From the NCBI GenBank assembly GCA_002633005.1, contig NMRA01000087.1, positions 452,701-516,700 of the forward strand: DNA of 64,000 nt, read 5' to 3'. The stretch's first letter is position 1. Each line of letters begins with the position of its first letter. Source of the DNA: Phoronis australis. Taxonomy: Eukaryota; Phoronida; Phoronidae. The translations under genes were made by a program, and so were the position numbers. Of the stretch, positions 23,443 to 36,200 are shown piece by piece. The notes under the pieces are model-generated. The model was given only the letters and a program-made list of their open reading frames with translations, made no database searches and was not told where the DNA came from.

Positions 23443-23612
23443 TCCAATTGAAGCACTTGATTTTTGCCGGTTCCGCCGGGTCAATCGGCTAAGACATGTG
23501 ACATGGTTCTCGATAACGACTTCCGGTTTGTACACCAATCAAATTTCTTATCCAGTTGACCCGGTGGAACCAGCGAACTCAATCAAGTGCAGCCAATATA
23601 TTGGTGCCATAA
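23443..23612. repeat. MITE-like foldback element (family A)
   Basis: Arms of about 50 bp: 'gcacttgatttttgccggtt' onward, and, inverted, 'gcacttgattgagttcgctg' onward. The unique centre contains 'cgacttccggtttgt', shared with the element at 44,854-45,003. Confidence 0.75.
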
Positions 23613-24506
23613 ATATGTTAGCAGTGACCCAGTGACTCAGACACGGTTGGAGAAGAGGAGTATTTGCATGGAGATAGTTGAGTCACATTTACTCAAACAC
23701 GTATTTTGGGAATTACAAAGCAACTTTTGTTAACATGATTTGCTAACTCAATGTAATAAATTTTCAAACCATTTTGAGGACTACTTGGCAGTGTTAACGA
23801 GTGAATGGCAAAATATTATATAGCAACTGCGACATACTGTCAAACCTAGAGAAGGGGCGTCTAAGACAAGTTAAAGTGCTGTCTAGCGCACGTCTGTAAA
23901 ACGTCACCGCAATTTTGAAATATGTTCAATGATTGAGTGTTGCTCAGATTTTTGTTCGTTTCAATCTTTCGGATCTTAGTTTAACAGCATTCAATGTATC
24001 TCCAATTGATTTCTAAAATGTTTTGTTTCAAACTTTCTACATCCGCCTACATTTTTGTTCTTTCGTTTTAGTTACAAAATTTTTGTTATTCTTACGATAA
24101 TTAGTGACAGTCTCTTGAAGATAGAGTCTTGCTTTAGAACATCTGTTGAAAACATTGAACGTAACACGTGGTTGGAAAGAATAGTCGAATAGTCACACTT
24201 GTCAGACATACATGTATGAGCATCACTAGCATGCGAATGTAACGTAACTACATGTAATTGTATTTGTAAAACAAATTGATGACATATTCTGCAAGATTTT
24301 GTCACAATTTAGGTCTGGGATTCACTGTTCTCGTTTCAAAGCACGTGATCGCGGACACTGGTCTGCAAAATGCATTCTGACAGTACAAACTGGATCGTTG
24401 CTCGGTTTCTACTTATCCCTTTGGTCAATAAGCGTAAGCCCGGTGAACAGAAAGAAATGTGATTTCGTCATCCTGGTACAAAATTTCTAACGTTTCATTT
24501 CCTACA

Positions 24507-24590
24507 CATATTTCACTGAAGACACGACTTTGAAAGATCTGAAATTAAACTCGTAAAAACAGATCAAAGTCGTGTCTTCAATGAAATATG
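24507..24590. repeat. Hairpin-forming inverted repeat
   Basis: Arms 24,507-24,541 and 24,560-24,590 around 'aagacacgactttg' pair almost perfectly over about 30 bp with an 18-bp loop. Confidence 0.8.
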
Positions 24591-24638
24591 TATACGAGAA
24601 AGATTACTGCCAAATTATAGTGATTTCGTTTGATATAG

Positions 24639-24753
24639 GAATGTTTAGCATGACGTCATTATGACGTTTTCGACCCAGTGTGATGGCATGTCTAATTTTA
24701 TTTCCCAGTTCAAACTGCGTCATCTACTCATGATACGTCATCACTAAACATCC
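24639..24753. repeat. Imperfect foldback next to the hairpin
   Basis: Left 'ggaatgtttagcatgacgtc' and right 'cgtcatcactaaacatccc' are inverted relatives. Possibly the inner part of a larger foldback element that includes 24,507-24,590. Confidence 0.5.
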
Positions 24754-24950
24754 CATTGGCCCATTTACCTACAGACCTATCCTGAAATAGCCACTAATCG
24801 CGAGGTACAGTACGTGTATTTGCCCGCAATACAACACGTGTAAAGCACTTGCACTGCTCTTTCTCATGCAAATGTAGTAGTAACCATGTCATCAGCTCAT
24901 GTGATGTAATTCACGTTTGCAATTGAGGGCGAGCCTATTGACCAACTTAC

Positions 24951-25133
24951 TGCACTTTAATGGACTGTCGCTCCACCTTCCGGTCTTCAGGCATGTTATG
25001 ACTGCGGCGCCATTCTGCGGCTTGTATCCCCGGCGGCAGGTAAAATTCACAGTGTCGCCATAGGTGTAGTTTGGCGATAAAGATGAAGCAGTCACCGACG
25101 AGTTGTTATACTTTGGCATTTGGCACAGTTTAT
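24951..25133 (-). CDS. CCP/sushi domain exon
   Basis: 183 bp, phase 1-1, acceptor ...caactttctag, donor GTAAGTTGG. Encodes DKLCQMPKYNNSSVTASS, YTYGDTVNFTC, RRGYKPQNGAAVITCLKTG, then RWSDSPLKC. This is a complete complement-control-protein module: four cysteines, the YxYGDxVxFxC strand, the GY motif and W before the last Cys. Three potential N-glycosylation sites. CCP domains mediate extracellular protein contacts. It precedes the LDLa exons in transcript order with matching phase. Confidence 0.95.
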
Positions 25134-25762
25134 CTAGAAAGTTGTACGTCATACCAAGTGTAAAACCTCGTTAATATCACACTGAAATTGGACGCAAGAT
25201 GATCTAGGTGCAAGTCGTGGATCCACAGGTGCCTGTGTGAACGTGATTTGACCCGAACTACCTTAGCAATGCACTTTTTCTACTTCAAGTTGTTCCAGGT
25301 ACAACTATGCTCAAGGCGCTACGTAAATCAATACGTGACAAATTGGGAGTAAGCCAAGAACAATTTGCGCCCAGCCGAAATTATTTAAGTGATCACGTGG
25401 TACACCTGTAAATTGCTGGAGACCAGACACTCCATCCATGTTAATTTTGAACCTGTTTACAAGATAACCCAATACCATGCGCAGACGAATTCGAATTTCT
25501 TAGTTCGCATCAACAAAGTGTTAAGAAACATTCACGGAATCGAAGACATTTTTGGCTTGCAAGATTATAATATTTGATCTTATTGATTTCTCACGCAGTG
25601 AGAACCCCTTGATGCAGTCGTTTAGAATGAAAAAAGCTCTACGATTTAGAAGAAGGATGCTGATAATGTTATGTAGGACCGTATTGACTTGTCAATTATC
25701 TATACGCTAAAGATTTTAGTTCGTAAAAGTATGTTATTTCTCATGGGCGCACCCAGGGGGGA

Positions 25763-26727
25763 GAGGGGGGGCTCGGGGCTCAGTCCACAAAACCCACGTG
25801 AAGTCGGCACGGATGCACAATTCGTGGGCCTGAACCTAGTGGTCCCGTTTTTTTATTTAGTCCTCGTTGATTTCTTTCACTAAACGATCCGCACACCGAA
25901 AAAGTCGAGCCCGCCTATGCTTTAGGCTGGGTGCGCACATGTTTCTGAAAGCAGATTTTTAACTTTACGCGAGTCTGCCATTACTTGGGTCACGTGACCA
26001 TGTTTTTCTTAAGATTTTGCAAAAAGAAAGGTATCTTCATAGCAAAACAACGGTATCTATAACATGACTAATTTTTTCGTAAACGGTGAAATCACAAAAC
26101 GCAGTTTGAGTTAACTAAATCTCGTTTTATGCCAGTTTTAATTATTTTTTGTAAAATCATGAAAATCGTACTTTTGACAGCCCTCATGCAAAAGAGAAAA
26201 ATTAAGAAAAAACAGTTCCTAGCAGTTTTTCGAGAACAGTTAGTGNGGGGGGGGATCGGGGCTCAGTCCACAAAACCCACGGGAAGTCGGCACGGATGCA
26301 CAATTTGTGGGCCTGAACCTAGTGGTCCCGTTTTTTATTTAGTCCTCGTTGATTTCTTTCACTAAACGATCTGCACACCGAAAAAGTCGAGCCCTCCTAT
26401 GCTTTAGGCTGGGTGCGCACATGTTTCTGAAAGCAGATTTTTAACTTTACGCCAGTCTGCCATTACTTGGGTCACGTGACCATGTTTTTCTTAAGATTTT
26501 GCAAAAAGAAAGGTATCTTCATAGCAAAACAACGGTATCTATATCATGACTAAATTTTTTGTAAACGGTGAAATCACAAAACGCAGTTTGAGTTAACTAA
26601 ATCTCGTTTTATGACAGTTTTAATTATTTTTTGTAAAATCATGAAAATCCTACTTTTGACAGCCCTCATGCAAAAGAGAAAAATTAAGAAAAAACAGTTC
26701 CTAGCAGTTTTTCGAGAACAGTTAGTG
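25763..26727. repeat. Direct duplication flanking assembly gap at 26,246
   Basis: 25,763-26,245 and 26,247-26,727 are near-identical, joined at one n next to a poly-G run. This looks like an assembly overlap or two alleles. Any genuine tandem duplication would need long reads. Confidence 0.9.
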
Positions 26728-28120
26728 CATCAAATATATGTCGTCTGAAAGTTTCCTATGAATCAGATCAGCTATTTCTGTGATTCCAAAATTTGCTAAA
26801 TTTGGCCATTTTTCATCGGTCCTACATAGCATTAAACTACAAAACGACATGTATTTTGGCATGTTTCAAATTCTTTGTTATGCTTATATTCTTTCGTTAC
26901 TTCGTAATTCAGACCGTTTATATCTCCCTTGTAAAGTTACGCTAAAGGCGTGGGATATCTTTACTATCTCAACCATTGGTCAACGATGCAGTCTGATATT
27001 ACGCATCTTGCTACTAATAAATCGGGCAAATAAGCAAGCTGATTACAATCTTTGTTGATTCAGGTGAAAGTGTGAAAGCAAAGAACTTATTTGATTGTTT
27101 ATGTCCAACCAATGCCGGAAAACAGTGTTCTTTAATTGACCCAGTTTCGAAAGTTTCTTATAATGAGGTTTTCGTTGAGGCCGTGTTAGTAAGTACTTTG
27201 TTGCGTTGAACAAGAATTTCCACATATTGCATATCGTCGAATGCGTGTTTTTTAAAACCTTGTGTGTTATGTAGAACCTCATAACTGAAGCGTCTTTTAA
27301 CACTCATATCTTTTATTACCTGAGTCGAGATTTCTTTGGTAAGTAGTACGTTCCCTGGTTTTGTCTGCAACATAATGAAGTCATACAACAATGGAGAACT
27401 GGGACAGACATAAAACCCTCCTCGAGTGGATTTTTGTTATTGTGGGTATATTGGACTATCCAAGCAGCCCTAAAAATCTTCTAGCAACACGAACAAAACT
27501 CGATTTAAACACCCAGACACAGGCACGTTAAAGTGGCATTGAACGCGAAAAACAGGCTAAATTGCATTATTCAAAGTGGTTATCTGCCATTGAAACAGAA
27601 GTCAAACAGAAAATGGTTTCGCTGGAAACTAATGGTGTTATACGTTTTTTAAGATGCTCACACGTTTTACAGGACACAGAAATTGAAAAATGGCACAACT
27701 GACTCTAATTGAAGAGAAACGACGATTTTCAGACTCGGTACAGCTGACTCACCTACAGCCATCGCATGCTCCAAGGAATGAGCACTTCTCATTCAAAAGC
27801 TGCATCCTATGTTCAAATCAAACACACACTCCAAAGCAGGAAATATGTAAACAGTTATTTAATTGTTATCCGCTTTGGTGCATTAGCTTTGTGTGGAAAA
27901 TTCTCGATATTTGCGTTGGAGCTGTACAATTCGTTGCGTTTCATTTCTGTCCTTGAGAATAATAAGTCATCTGTGTCACTTTTTCTATCTTGCATCAGAG
28001 ATCACAGACAACAGATTCGCACCACTGATTTTTCCAGAGGAGGAGTCACACTGTTCTCTTCTCAGCTTCCGGTCAGTGAGCAGACGACATACTAGCCGGA
28101 AGTAAAACGTGTGGCATTAA
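26728..28120. other. Intronic DNA, no gene recognised
   Basis: AT-rich stretch after the duplicated gap. The short open frames at 27,690-28,105 show no recognisable domain. Confidence 0.4.
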
Positions 28121-28124
28121 ACCA

Positions 28125-28393
28125 GCCTCCCGTTCAGTAACGCTAGGACCTCGCTAAAAAGCAAGACTTCGCGAGATTACGTGAGATATTGTCGTGCATT
28201 TTAAAGGAGAACACGTGACTTTGACTAGGTTTTAGCTAGGTCCTAGCGTAGGTCCTAGCGTCTACTGAACGCACGCCAGGCACGCCAACCTAGTCAAAGT
28301 CACGTGTTCTCCTTTAAAATGCACGGCAATAACTCACGTAATCTCGCGAAGTCTTGCTTTTTAGCGAGGTCCTAGCGTTACTGAACGGGAGGC
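28125..28393. repeat. Near-perfect foldback element, 107-bp arms
   Basis: Arms 28,125-28,231 and 28,287-28,393 are reverse complements with only two mismatches (in 'gagatattgtcg' versus 'gagttattgccg'). The 55-bp spacer repeats 'ggtcctagcg' twice. Such identity implies recent origin or gene conversion. No ORF inside, so it is non-autonomous if mobile. Confidence 0.92.
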
Positions 28394-28866
28394 AGGCGTT
28401 GTTAGTGTTACAGTATATCGTCGCGGCCAATAGTGTGCCGGTCGCAGCTTGTGCAAGACTGAGAACACAGATTTTGTACTTTGAGAATACAGACAGGTGG
28501 CGATCCATGTACTACAGCCTGCGCTTCCACGCAATGAAAAACAAACTACCTGGGATGAAAAACAGTATATATTCCCAGTAAAACCATCCCTGGTACACAT
28601 GTTTTAGTTTGTTCAGGTTAACAGTTTTGTGCTTCCTCCCCCATTTGTACATTACAGCACGTCAAGTATTGAATTATTTTGTACAAAATTACAACACAAC
28701 ATTATTATATGTAGTGAGAAATCCACACTCTTTGCATTACAGTCAGGTATAACTCTCCGACACCTGCACCTTCAATGGCCAAACTAGGATGAGGTCAACC
28801 GATGTACTTTAAATCAGCTAAACATTAAAAAACGTACTTTTACAATGTTTTAACGTTGACTATGAC

Positions 28867-28900
28867 TCTAGTTACGCTAGTTTAAAACTAGCGTAACTAG
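28867..28900. repeat. Short near-perfect palindrome
   Basis: ctagttacgctagtt and its inverse aactagcgtaactag meet around TTAAA. Confidence 0.8.
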
Positions 28901-29569
28901 TGTTATACTTCATATGATAAACGTGGGTTGGGTTCATGCTGCTCACTATGTCACTCGAGCAAAACACTAAAATTGGCAGTGTGCATTTGAAATCATTGAG
29001 CAGCACTGAATTTATAAGAATCGATATTTGTCTCAGATATGTTACAGAAAATGAGAAAAGAATCAGACACAAATTTGACATGTTGAAATACGCATACGGA
29101 TCAGATAGTAGCTAAGGTTGTGACAAAATGGATCCCCTTTTCGAGATGTACACCGAACTCTAATGCTAAAATTTTTGGATTCGAGACTAGATGATATGTC
29201 ACTACTGAGCGCCGTCTAGGGACAGAGCTGAGAAAACAATAATAAGCCGTCAGTCAACTCTTGGCGACTTATTTGTCTGTAATAGCTTACCGACGCCAGA
29301 AACAGGAAACCTGTTTATGTGCCGTACTGCCGTACTGCCATTTAATTAATTCACATTTGGAAATAAACCTGGGAAAACAACGAGTAGACAAATATGCTAC
29401 GGAACATATTCGACTAATCAGGTAATTTTTGTCTCCAGTCGTAATGTTTTTCATTAATTTTTAAGTGTTTTGTTTCACCAATTCCGTGATATTTGCGTGA
29501 TGATCCTTAATGCGTTTTGCTGAAATGTACTGACGATGGTTACAAGTTGCTTATTGTGAAGAACCACGC

Positions 29570-30043
29570 CTAACGATAAACCAAAAGACACGTACATTGC
29601 TGGCTGCCATACCCACAGCAAACTCCCGCTCGTTGTTGAGACGTAACTTGAATATGGTATTTGTCACGAGACCTCTGCATTCGCTCGTTGATTTTCATGT
29701 GTTTCCTATTTCTATCGACACAATCTTTCCACAAGTTTATTGCCAGTACATCAATTACGGTATAACAGTCTTTCTGTAAGCAACAGAGCAATACGCTACG
29801 AACGGTTAGACTACATGAATAGGATGGATTAATAGCCCCATTGCGCCGCCAACCTGAATGGCAATTTTGCCGGCTCAGCTGTTGCCTAGTTGGATATTTC
29901 GCAGATTCTTCAGGTAACGTATTGGGAAATGTTTCCTGGAAGTGTGTTAATCCTGATTTATGACATTTCGTGGCATTCTTTTGTATTTGGGGGCATAATT
30001 TTGGTTGGCAATGGACTTTAAAATATCTCAGTTTTCTCTGCAT
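29570..30043 (-). CDS. Cysteine-rich 157-residue ORF, unrecognised
   Basis: Longest uninterrupted minus-strand frame in the big intron. It contains 14 cysteines, with a C-terminal VCCGYGSQQCTC cluster. An internal ttgcttacag could be a splice acceptor, making only the last 75 residues an exon. No signal peptide is evident. The ending is faintly like small cystine-knot cytokines, but spacing does not fit any family I know. Could be chance. Confidence 0.25.
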   Translation of the reverse strand: MQRKLRYFKVHCQPKLCPQIQKNATKCHKSGLTHFQETFPNTLPEESAKYPTRQQLSRQNCHSGWRRNGAINPSYSCSLTVRSVLLCCLQKDCYTVIDVLAINLWKDCVDRNRKHMKINERMQRSRDKYHIQVTSQQRAGVCCGYGSQQCTCLLVYR

Positions 30044-30328
30044 AACTGAACCAGCTTGCGCATAATTTATTTATCATGTGCGCGTTGACTCGGTTAACGT
30101 CATCATTTAATTATGTCTGGAGTACCTACCGTACTTTCAATCTACGAAAGTAAATTTTAATACTATAATAGTTGCAGGCTGTCTGTTACACGTCATGACG
30201 TACTAGACATATGCGCAGGCGGTTCAGGTGGGCCCATTGTACTGACCTTTTTGAAACCATTGTTATGCTTTATTCATATATTAAAGTCGAGTTGAGGAGC
30301 TAGAGACTTGACTAAAGAGTATAATCGT

Positions 30329-30405
30329 GTGCCCCAGTGGGACTCAAACCCACGACCTTGAGTAAAGGGAGTCGACACTTATCTCACTAGGCAACGCTGT
30401 CTCCT
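30329..30405 (-). repeat. tRNA-derived SINE head or tRNA pseudogene
   Basis: On the minus strand, 'ttgcctagtgagataagtg' resembles a pol III A box, and 'gtgggtttgagtcccac' is a perfect T-stem with a B box (GGTTTGAGTCC, one change from consensus). The acceptor ends do not pair and there is no clear anticodon stem, so a functional tRNA is unlikely. Confidence 0.7.
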
Positions 30406-32802
30406 AAAGGGAAAATGTTGGGCTGGGCTCAGTTTTCTTGATCGAAAATACACCCGTCTATTAGAAGAACTTTCGTCTCCAGGTGCGTTTCTTGCTGTTT
30501 ACGAACCTTTTGGCTGGCACCAACTAGCATTTATCGCATACTTAGTTTTATGATTATCCAGCATTCCACAGTTTCATTGTTTGGATAACACAGCAACACA
30601 TTTAACTGCATGTCAGGGACTACTGTGTCTGCAAAAACTGATTGCAGCTGTATGGTGGCTTTTGTTAATGTATTTTTAAGCTATAACATTTTCATTTTTC
30701 TGGGCACCTTTGGACATCCGGGGCAATGCAGGCAACAAACGGATTGTCAACGATGAGCCGCCATGATGAAACTCTTGAAAGGCTCAGTTTTACTGACCTA
30801 TACGCGACCGCTTTGAAATAGAGGTAGGAAAGATACGTCAATTATCAATCAAATTCATTCACAGCTTTCCATTATTAGACTTGTAAGGCATCAGATGATG
30901 TCTCAGATTGTACATTGATTGAATATACCAAGAGCTTAAATATCTTGTTGAGGGTATATACAGCTACTTAATTACAAACGCGATTAATACGCCTCTCCTT
31001 TACCAACTCAAACCGAGTTTCTGTTCAATGAGCCTTTCGCAGTGCAGTGTGTTGATAATGATAACAATTCCATTTATAGCAGTGTGATTTGAAAATGTTG
31101 TCTCGAGGCAATTCATAACCAACTGAGACTACGGTTGTTTCATACCGGATTGCATTTCAGAAAATTTGTGAAAAATCAACAACGCAAAGTATTTGAAAAT
31201 ATGAAAGTCAACATTGACACACGTTCGCTGTTGTTAGCAATTTTGTCATTTTAAACTGTATAACGTCAAACGCCATGGTGTCGCAACAGTAAAACATGGA
31301 ACGTGAAAATTGTGGGCCCGATGTCTTATCTTTTACTCGAAAGCGAATTTGAAATTCTTCTTGGCAATTTCTACTCTACTTTTGGGCGAATTCAAGATAA
31401 GTGTTTATTATCCTATGCTGGAGTGCATAGTGGTTTAAGCAGATAACTGTCTAATCAAAGCTTGCTCTTGGTGTCTCCAGCATCAGCTGAGCTCGAAATT
31501 TCGAGCTCTTAATCGAAATCTCGACTTTTTGCTTGAGTTTGTAGCTCAAATCAAAGAATCTTCAGGTGCAATCTTGGACTAAGGAAACTCAAATGCGCTA
31601 AGCATAACGTACTCAAGCATAGACTGACAGACACTTATCTTGAGATCGCACAAAAATGGAACAGAAGATGTTCAAAATAGTGTCGAATTCTATTCCGAGT
31701 ACAAAAATGAAGCCCTGGACCGTGATTGCAACACCAAGTTTCATTTCAGATTTGTAGCTAACGAGGCCGTTCATAATTCAACAACAACAGGTTATGGACA
31801 TAATGATGAGACATGATTTCCATCTAAAATAGTGCATTAAATATTAAGCATTTAAATGAAAGGCGTAAAAGGATTGAAGAATTGAAAAAAAACATGACGA
31901 CATATACCCAAACCCACGGCAATCCACAATTTCAAAGTTTTGACACCATGAATACGTTGTTCGTCCGTTGTTAATTTGTTTCAACAACTTGAAAACCAAG
32001 GAGAATTCATACTTCACTGATTCCAGGCGCCATCTGTAACTTTCAGTTTTCCAACTTCCATATATCAGTAAACAAACGTGATAAAGTTCTCCAGACTGTT
32101 GTGGTACAGTAACAGTCCTTGTGCATTTACTGACTGGTTGACAGGAGATTAACGATAACCTTATTTTTCAACTGCTGTCTTTTCTGTATTCTTTTTAAGA
32201 ATCGCATGTAATTAGAATCAGAAAGGAGCATGATCTTGGAGCATACTTTTGTGATTTACATAAACACGTAAAATAGAAAACCTTGTGATTGAATTAAAGG
32301 GATTTAGAAAAATTTTATCCACTGCAAACGGTCTAAACGTGAATGACGCCGACACACGCGCTGTTTTTGAGTAATCTGATCTCACTGCTTCACAAAGTAG
32401 CACACTCGCCTGTCGTAAAAATATAGTAAACGTTACGGTATATGATTTGAACAGATTGTGCAGTTTAGGCCTATGTAATCGGAGACAATGACCACATTGG
32501 CCGCTTCTAAGGTAGGCTTAACGCAATTCTTCAATTTTTTGTGAGGTAATGTGGAACTCATCGTGATTTAATTCCGGGATCTCCTTGTTCACAAATTACT
32601 CCTTCACTATTGCCCCACCAAACAGCCATCGAAATCTAAAGCATTTTAAGTCTTTTGATGTCAATCGAATTCTGACGTCACACTTGTTTTTAAATAAGCG
32701 TAAAATATAAACAAACAGGTGAATGCAAACGTGAATCAAGGCACTGCAGTTCCCACCGTAAGACTATTGTACAAAAAGCATTTTCAAAGGCTAAATCAGG
32801 GG
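30406..32802. other. Intronic DNA, no gene recognised
   Basis: AT-rich. The only notable structure is a perfect 20-bp palindrome at 31,489-31,508 (gagctcgaaatttcgagctc). Confidence 0.4.
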
Positions 32803-33242
32803 TGTCATAGAATCATAAACACGAGCATCCGAAGTATACTTACGAACCACCTACGAATCTATGAATCATGCATACGAACCATGAATCATGCATACGGACC
32901 CAAAAATCACGTATTCGAACAAAAACCATGGGCACAAACCACATAAAAGCACGCACACGAACACAAATCATACGCACGAGCATCCGAATCATACGTATGA
33001 ATCACCAAACGAATAAGTATTTATGCGTTTGATTGGATGCTCGAGTGTTTGATTTTGTATTCGTAAGTATGATCTTTGTGGTCTGTGCGCACGGGTTTTG
33101 TTCGTATGCGGGATTTTTGGGTTCGTATGCATGATTAATGGTTCGTATGCATGATTCATGGGTTCGTATGCATGATTCATAGGTTCATAGGTGGTTCGTG
33201 CGTAAGATGCGATACTCGTGCATATGATTCTGTGGTACTCCT
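32803..33242. repeat. Long foldback built of 'catgcatacgaacc' repeats
   Basis: About 440 bp that is nearly a full palindrome centred near 33,020. Each arm has 2-4 tandem variants of 'aatcatgcatacgaacc' of about 20-24 bp. Arms share the order 'agaatcat', 'acgag', 'cgaaccacct', then the repeats. Divergence between arms is much higher than in the 28.1-kb foldback. Confidence 0.85.
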
Positions 33243-36200
33243 CAATGTAAATGTTCACTGACTTTCAATACACGTCGTTTGCGGGGTCTTTAGCGCGTGC
33301 ACGCTCAGCGTGCTGGCACGTAGCTTGCGGTCACATTGGTATGATCAAATGACAAATGTCGATTGTTTTGCATTAAAAACGACCGCAGTATGACTACAAA
33401 ATCTGATATCAATATGCAATCCATTGTTCCTCTGTCCATGCCTGGCATAACTTGAAAGTTTTTCAAAATCTCTCCACATCGTTCCTGGTAAAAAAACGGT
33501 AGGTGACTGACCGAACGAGTGATCGACGTACGGTCGGAATCCTAAACATATCCTCCTTCCATGAATTACTTAGAGTATGTAATTATAAAACAATTATTGA
33601 CTTTCACACCTGATCTAAATGTTGGTTTCTAGACTCCAAAATGTGATTATGACCGAGGCGGGCCAATAATTGTATACTTTCGAACGGATTTAGTCGATCT
33701 AAGTTCACGCAAAATACATTGTTTTGGTGGCATGCCGTACTTAATTCGATCTGATTCACTCAGTAAACTTTCCAGTTGTCAATTAGTTGACCTTCGTTGA
33801 AGGAACATGCTCATGGATAGTAATTGGCAGCTGTTACTAACATACTGCAAATATCAGCTAGACTGAGCAGATTAACGAGATACTCGAGCTTGGAAACATG
33901 TTTTTGTTTTCGTTTCACTTAAGTTTGTTTTGATAACAAAGTAATAGAGAAATACTTGTCTCTCACAAATGCAACGGACATGGAAGTCACTTTGGACAGG
34001 CCCATTGTAAGAAAAGGTTTCTTTTGGCTGTCCAGGTAGGAAATGTATGGGAACTGCGTGGCGTTTAAAAATGAACTAAAATTAATTGAATTGAGTCGTG
34101 AGACTACGACTTTTCGGCTGAGTCTGTAATTGACGCTATACCTTTTATGCTTTACTTTTTAACTAACGGTAATTGAACTAACGTCACTGCATTGTTAAAG
34201 ATATTGAATTTTATAGTTAAATGAAATTCGGACTGAATTGTAATCATTAGTTACTCTGAATAAAGCCTGATCAACACATTTCCAAAGCGCGCGGGAAATT
34301 TGCCACGCGATCTTCTACTACGTCGCTAGAAGCCGTGCGTCAGCTGGTGGAGGTTGACTATAACACCGTGCATTTTTTCGATAGATGATCTGTCAAAATA
34401 CAGTCTCTGAAAACTGACTATCGGGTCTGTGTTATTCATGTTTATCCTCAATGGCGTAATCTTCCGGTAACGAAATTATTTCTTGCACATGCCGCTCATA
34501 TTGATCCAAATTTCATAAATCACAATGTCGGGTTTGGCCAGCATGTCGGCGTATCAGCTGAGCATGGACAAAGTGGGGGAGATAACAAAGTTTTATACAT
34601 GTTCATGCTGTCGGCGGCGTTACAACACTTTTAAACAGAATAGTTGAAAAATGTAGACCATTGTTTTATGGGTTATTGATGATGTAGTTTTTTCATTAGT
34701 GTCATAGTAATTAGTAGCATACACTGTACGCAAACAATGGAATAGTTCACAAGTAGGACTTCAAGACGTGTTGAGAATGACCGTATGAAAACAACAGGAC
34801 TATCTGTCTTAGATATTTCTGTGGTATCAAGGTAAGCTTGTTTGCATAATTCTGCTAATTTTGTCTTTGAAACCCTCAGAAATCAGGTATCTTGCCATGC
34901 GCAAATCGTCAGTGTTAAATTTTGTGTGTCTCGCGAGGAGGAATTGAGAAAACTGATTGGAGTACACAATAAACATGTTGCGTTATGTAATCAGAACTGC
35001 GTTGTGAGACGCTCGAAGTTCACTCCCCGTTAGAGGGCTCAGGTTGCTCGAACTGTCCGTGCATTGGAAAGGCTTCTTTTCTCAGCTGTTCAGATCAGTA
35101 AAAAGCAAAAGCAGATTTGGATTTAATGGAGACGAAAGGATCTCACTCTCCGAGACCAAAAAACAAATCAACACGACGAATTTAGGTAGAGCGTTAACAT
35201 TTTTCTTTGAAAAATTGTGATTGTCCCCATTTTTCATCAGGACCATATAGTCACCAATTACCAACACAAAAATGCGTAATTGTTCGCAACCATGTGAAAA
35301 GCATAAAATATATTAATGCCGGTCATTCGGAACACTTTGGTAGCCTCGTAACTAGAAAAATATTAAAAGTGCTGCGGATGAGCGCGGATTTCCGATATCG
35401 TCACGAAGGGTTCCTTGGAAACCCCTCGGGTATTTTTGTAGCGTTTTAAAAACGCTCAATTTATGTAAACACAAATTTGAGTTGGGAAAAGCGCCGATCC
35501 AAATCCCGACGAAATGACCGTGATTAGCAGACGACGTGCTTGCCACAAGTAAAGCGTGCTACGTCAGCCGGGTTTCGCTAGCGAATCATGACGTCACGGC
35601 TTACTGTATGCGTAAGATCACGGATTTCGTCCATTGAAAATACACGAAGTTGGCGGTCCATGTACTATAGTCTATGATTGCATTATTCAAAGTGAATCTT
35701 TGCACTAAAGCAGAAGTCAGGCTATTCACCAGTTATTTTACGTGTTTTTTTCGTAAAATTGAATTTCTGTTGACATCAAATCATTTTTGCTTTACTAGTT
35801 CTAAATTTCAAAAAGGATTTGTCAAGTGCTCGTCATTTCGTCGATTTTTCCCACAAGGCAAAGCACGTCTCCTTATTTGGTAAGACACCACATTTCCCTT
35901 ACATGGAAATGGGACCTTTGGCCTTTGATGTAAACAAAACGCGATATTTTAGTGCATACGCACATATATATTATTAGGGACAGAGTATTTGAAAACTGTA
36001 TTGGGGTGAAAGAGTTTATACTTCGTCCATGTTTCAAATATAGTGACTACATGTATCTGACGATTTTTTCTAGAAATTCTTGCAAGCGCCGAACATTCTT
36101 TTCTTCAATAAGAGCTGCATCAAGGTGGATAAAGCAATTTCCCGTAAATGGTCACACATATACTCATTATATGATCCATCTTCTTATTTTAAAGAGATTA

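Noticed and set aside
29570-30043. IL-17 or other cystine-knot cytokine
   Set aside because: Cysteine spacing and the YP..I..A.C pattern do not align; kept only as a low-confidence unrecognised ORF.
30329-30405. Functional tRNA gene
   Set aside because: T arm and B box are good, but the acceptor stem does not pair and no anticodon stem-loop fits.
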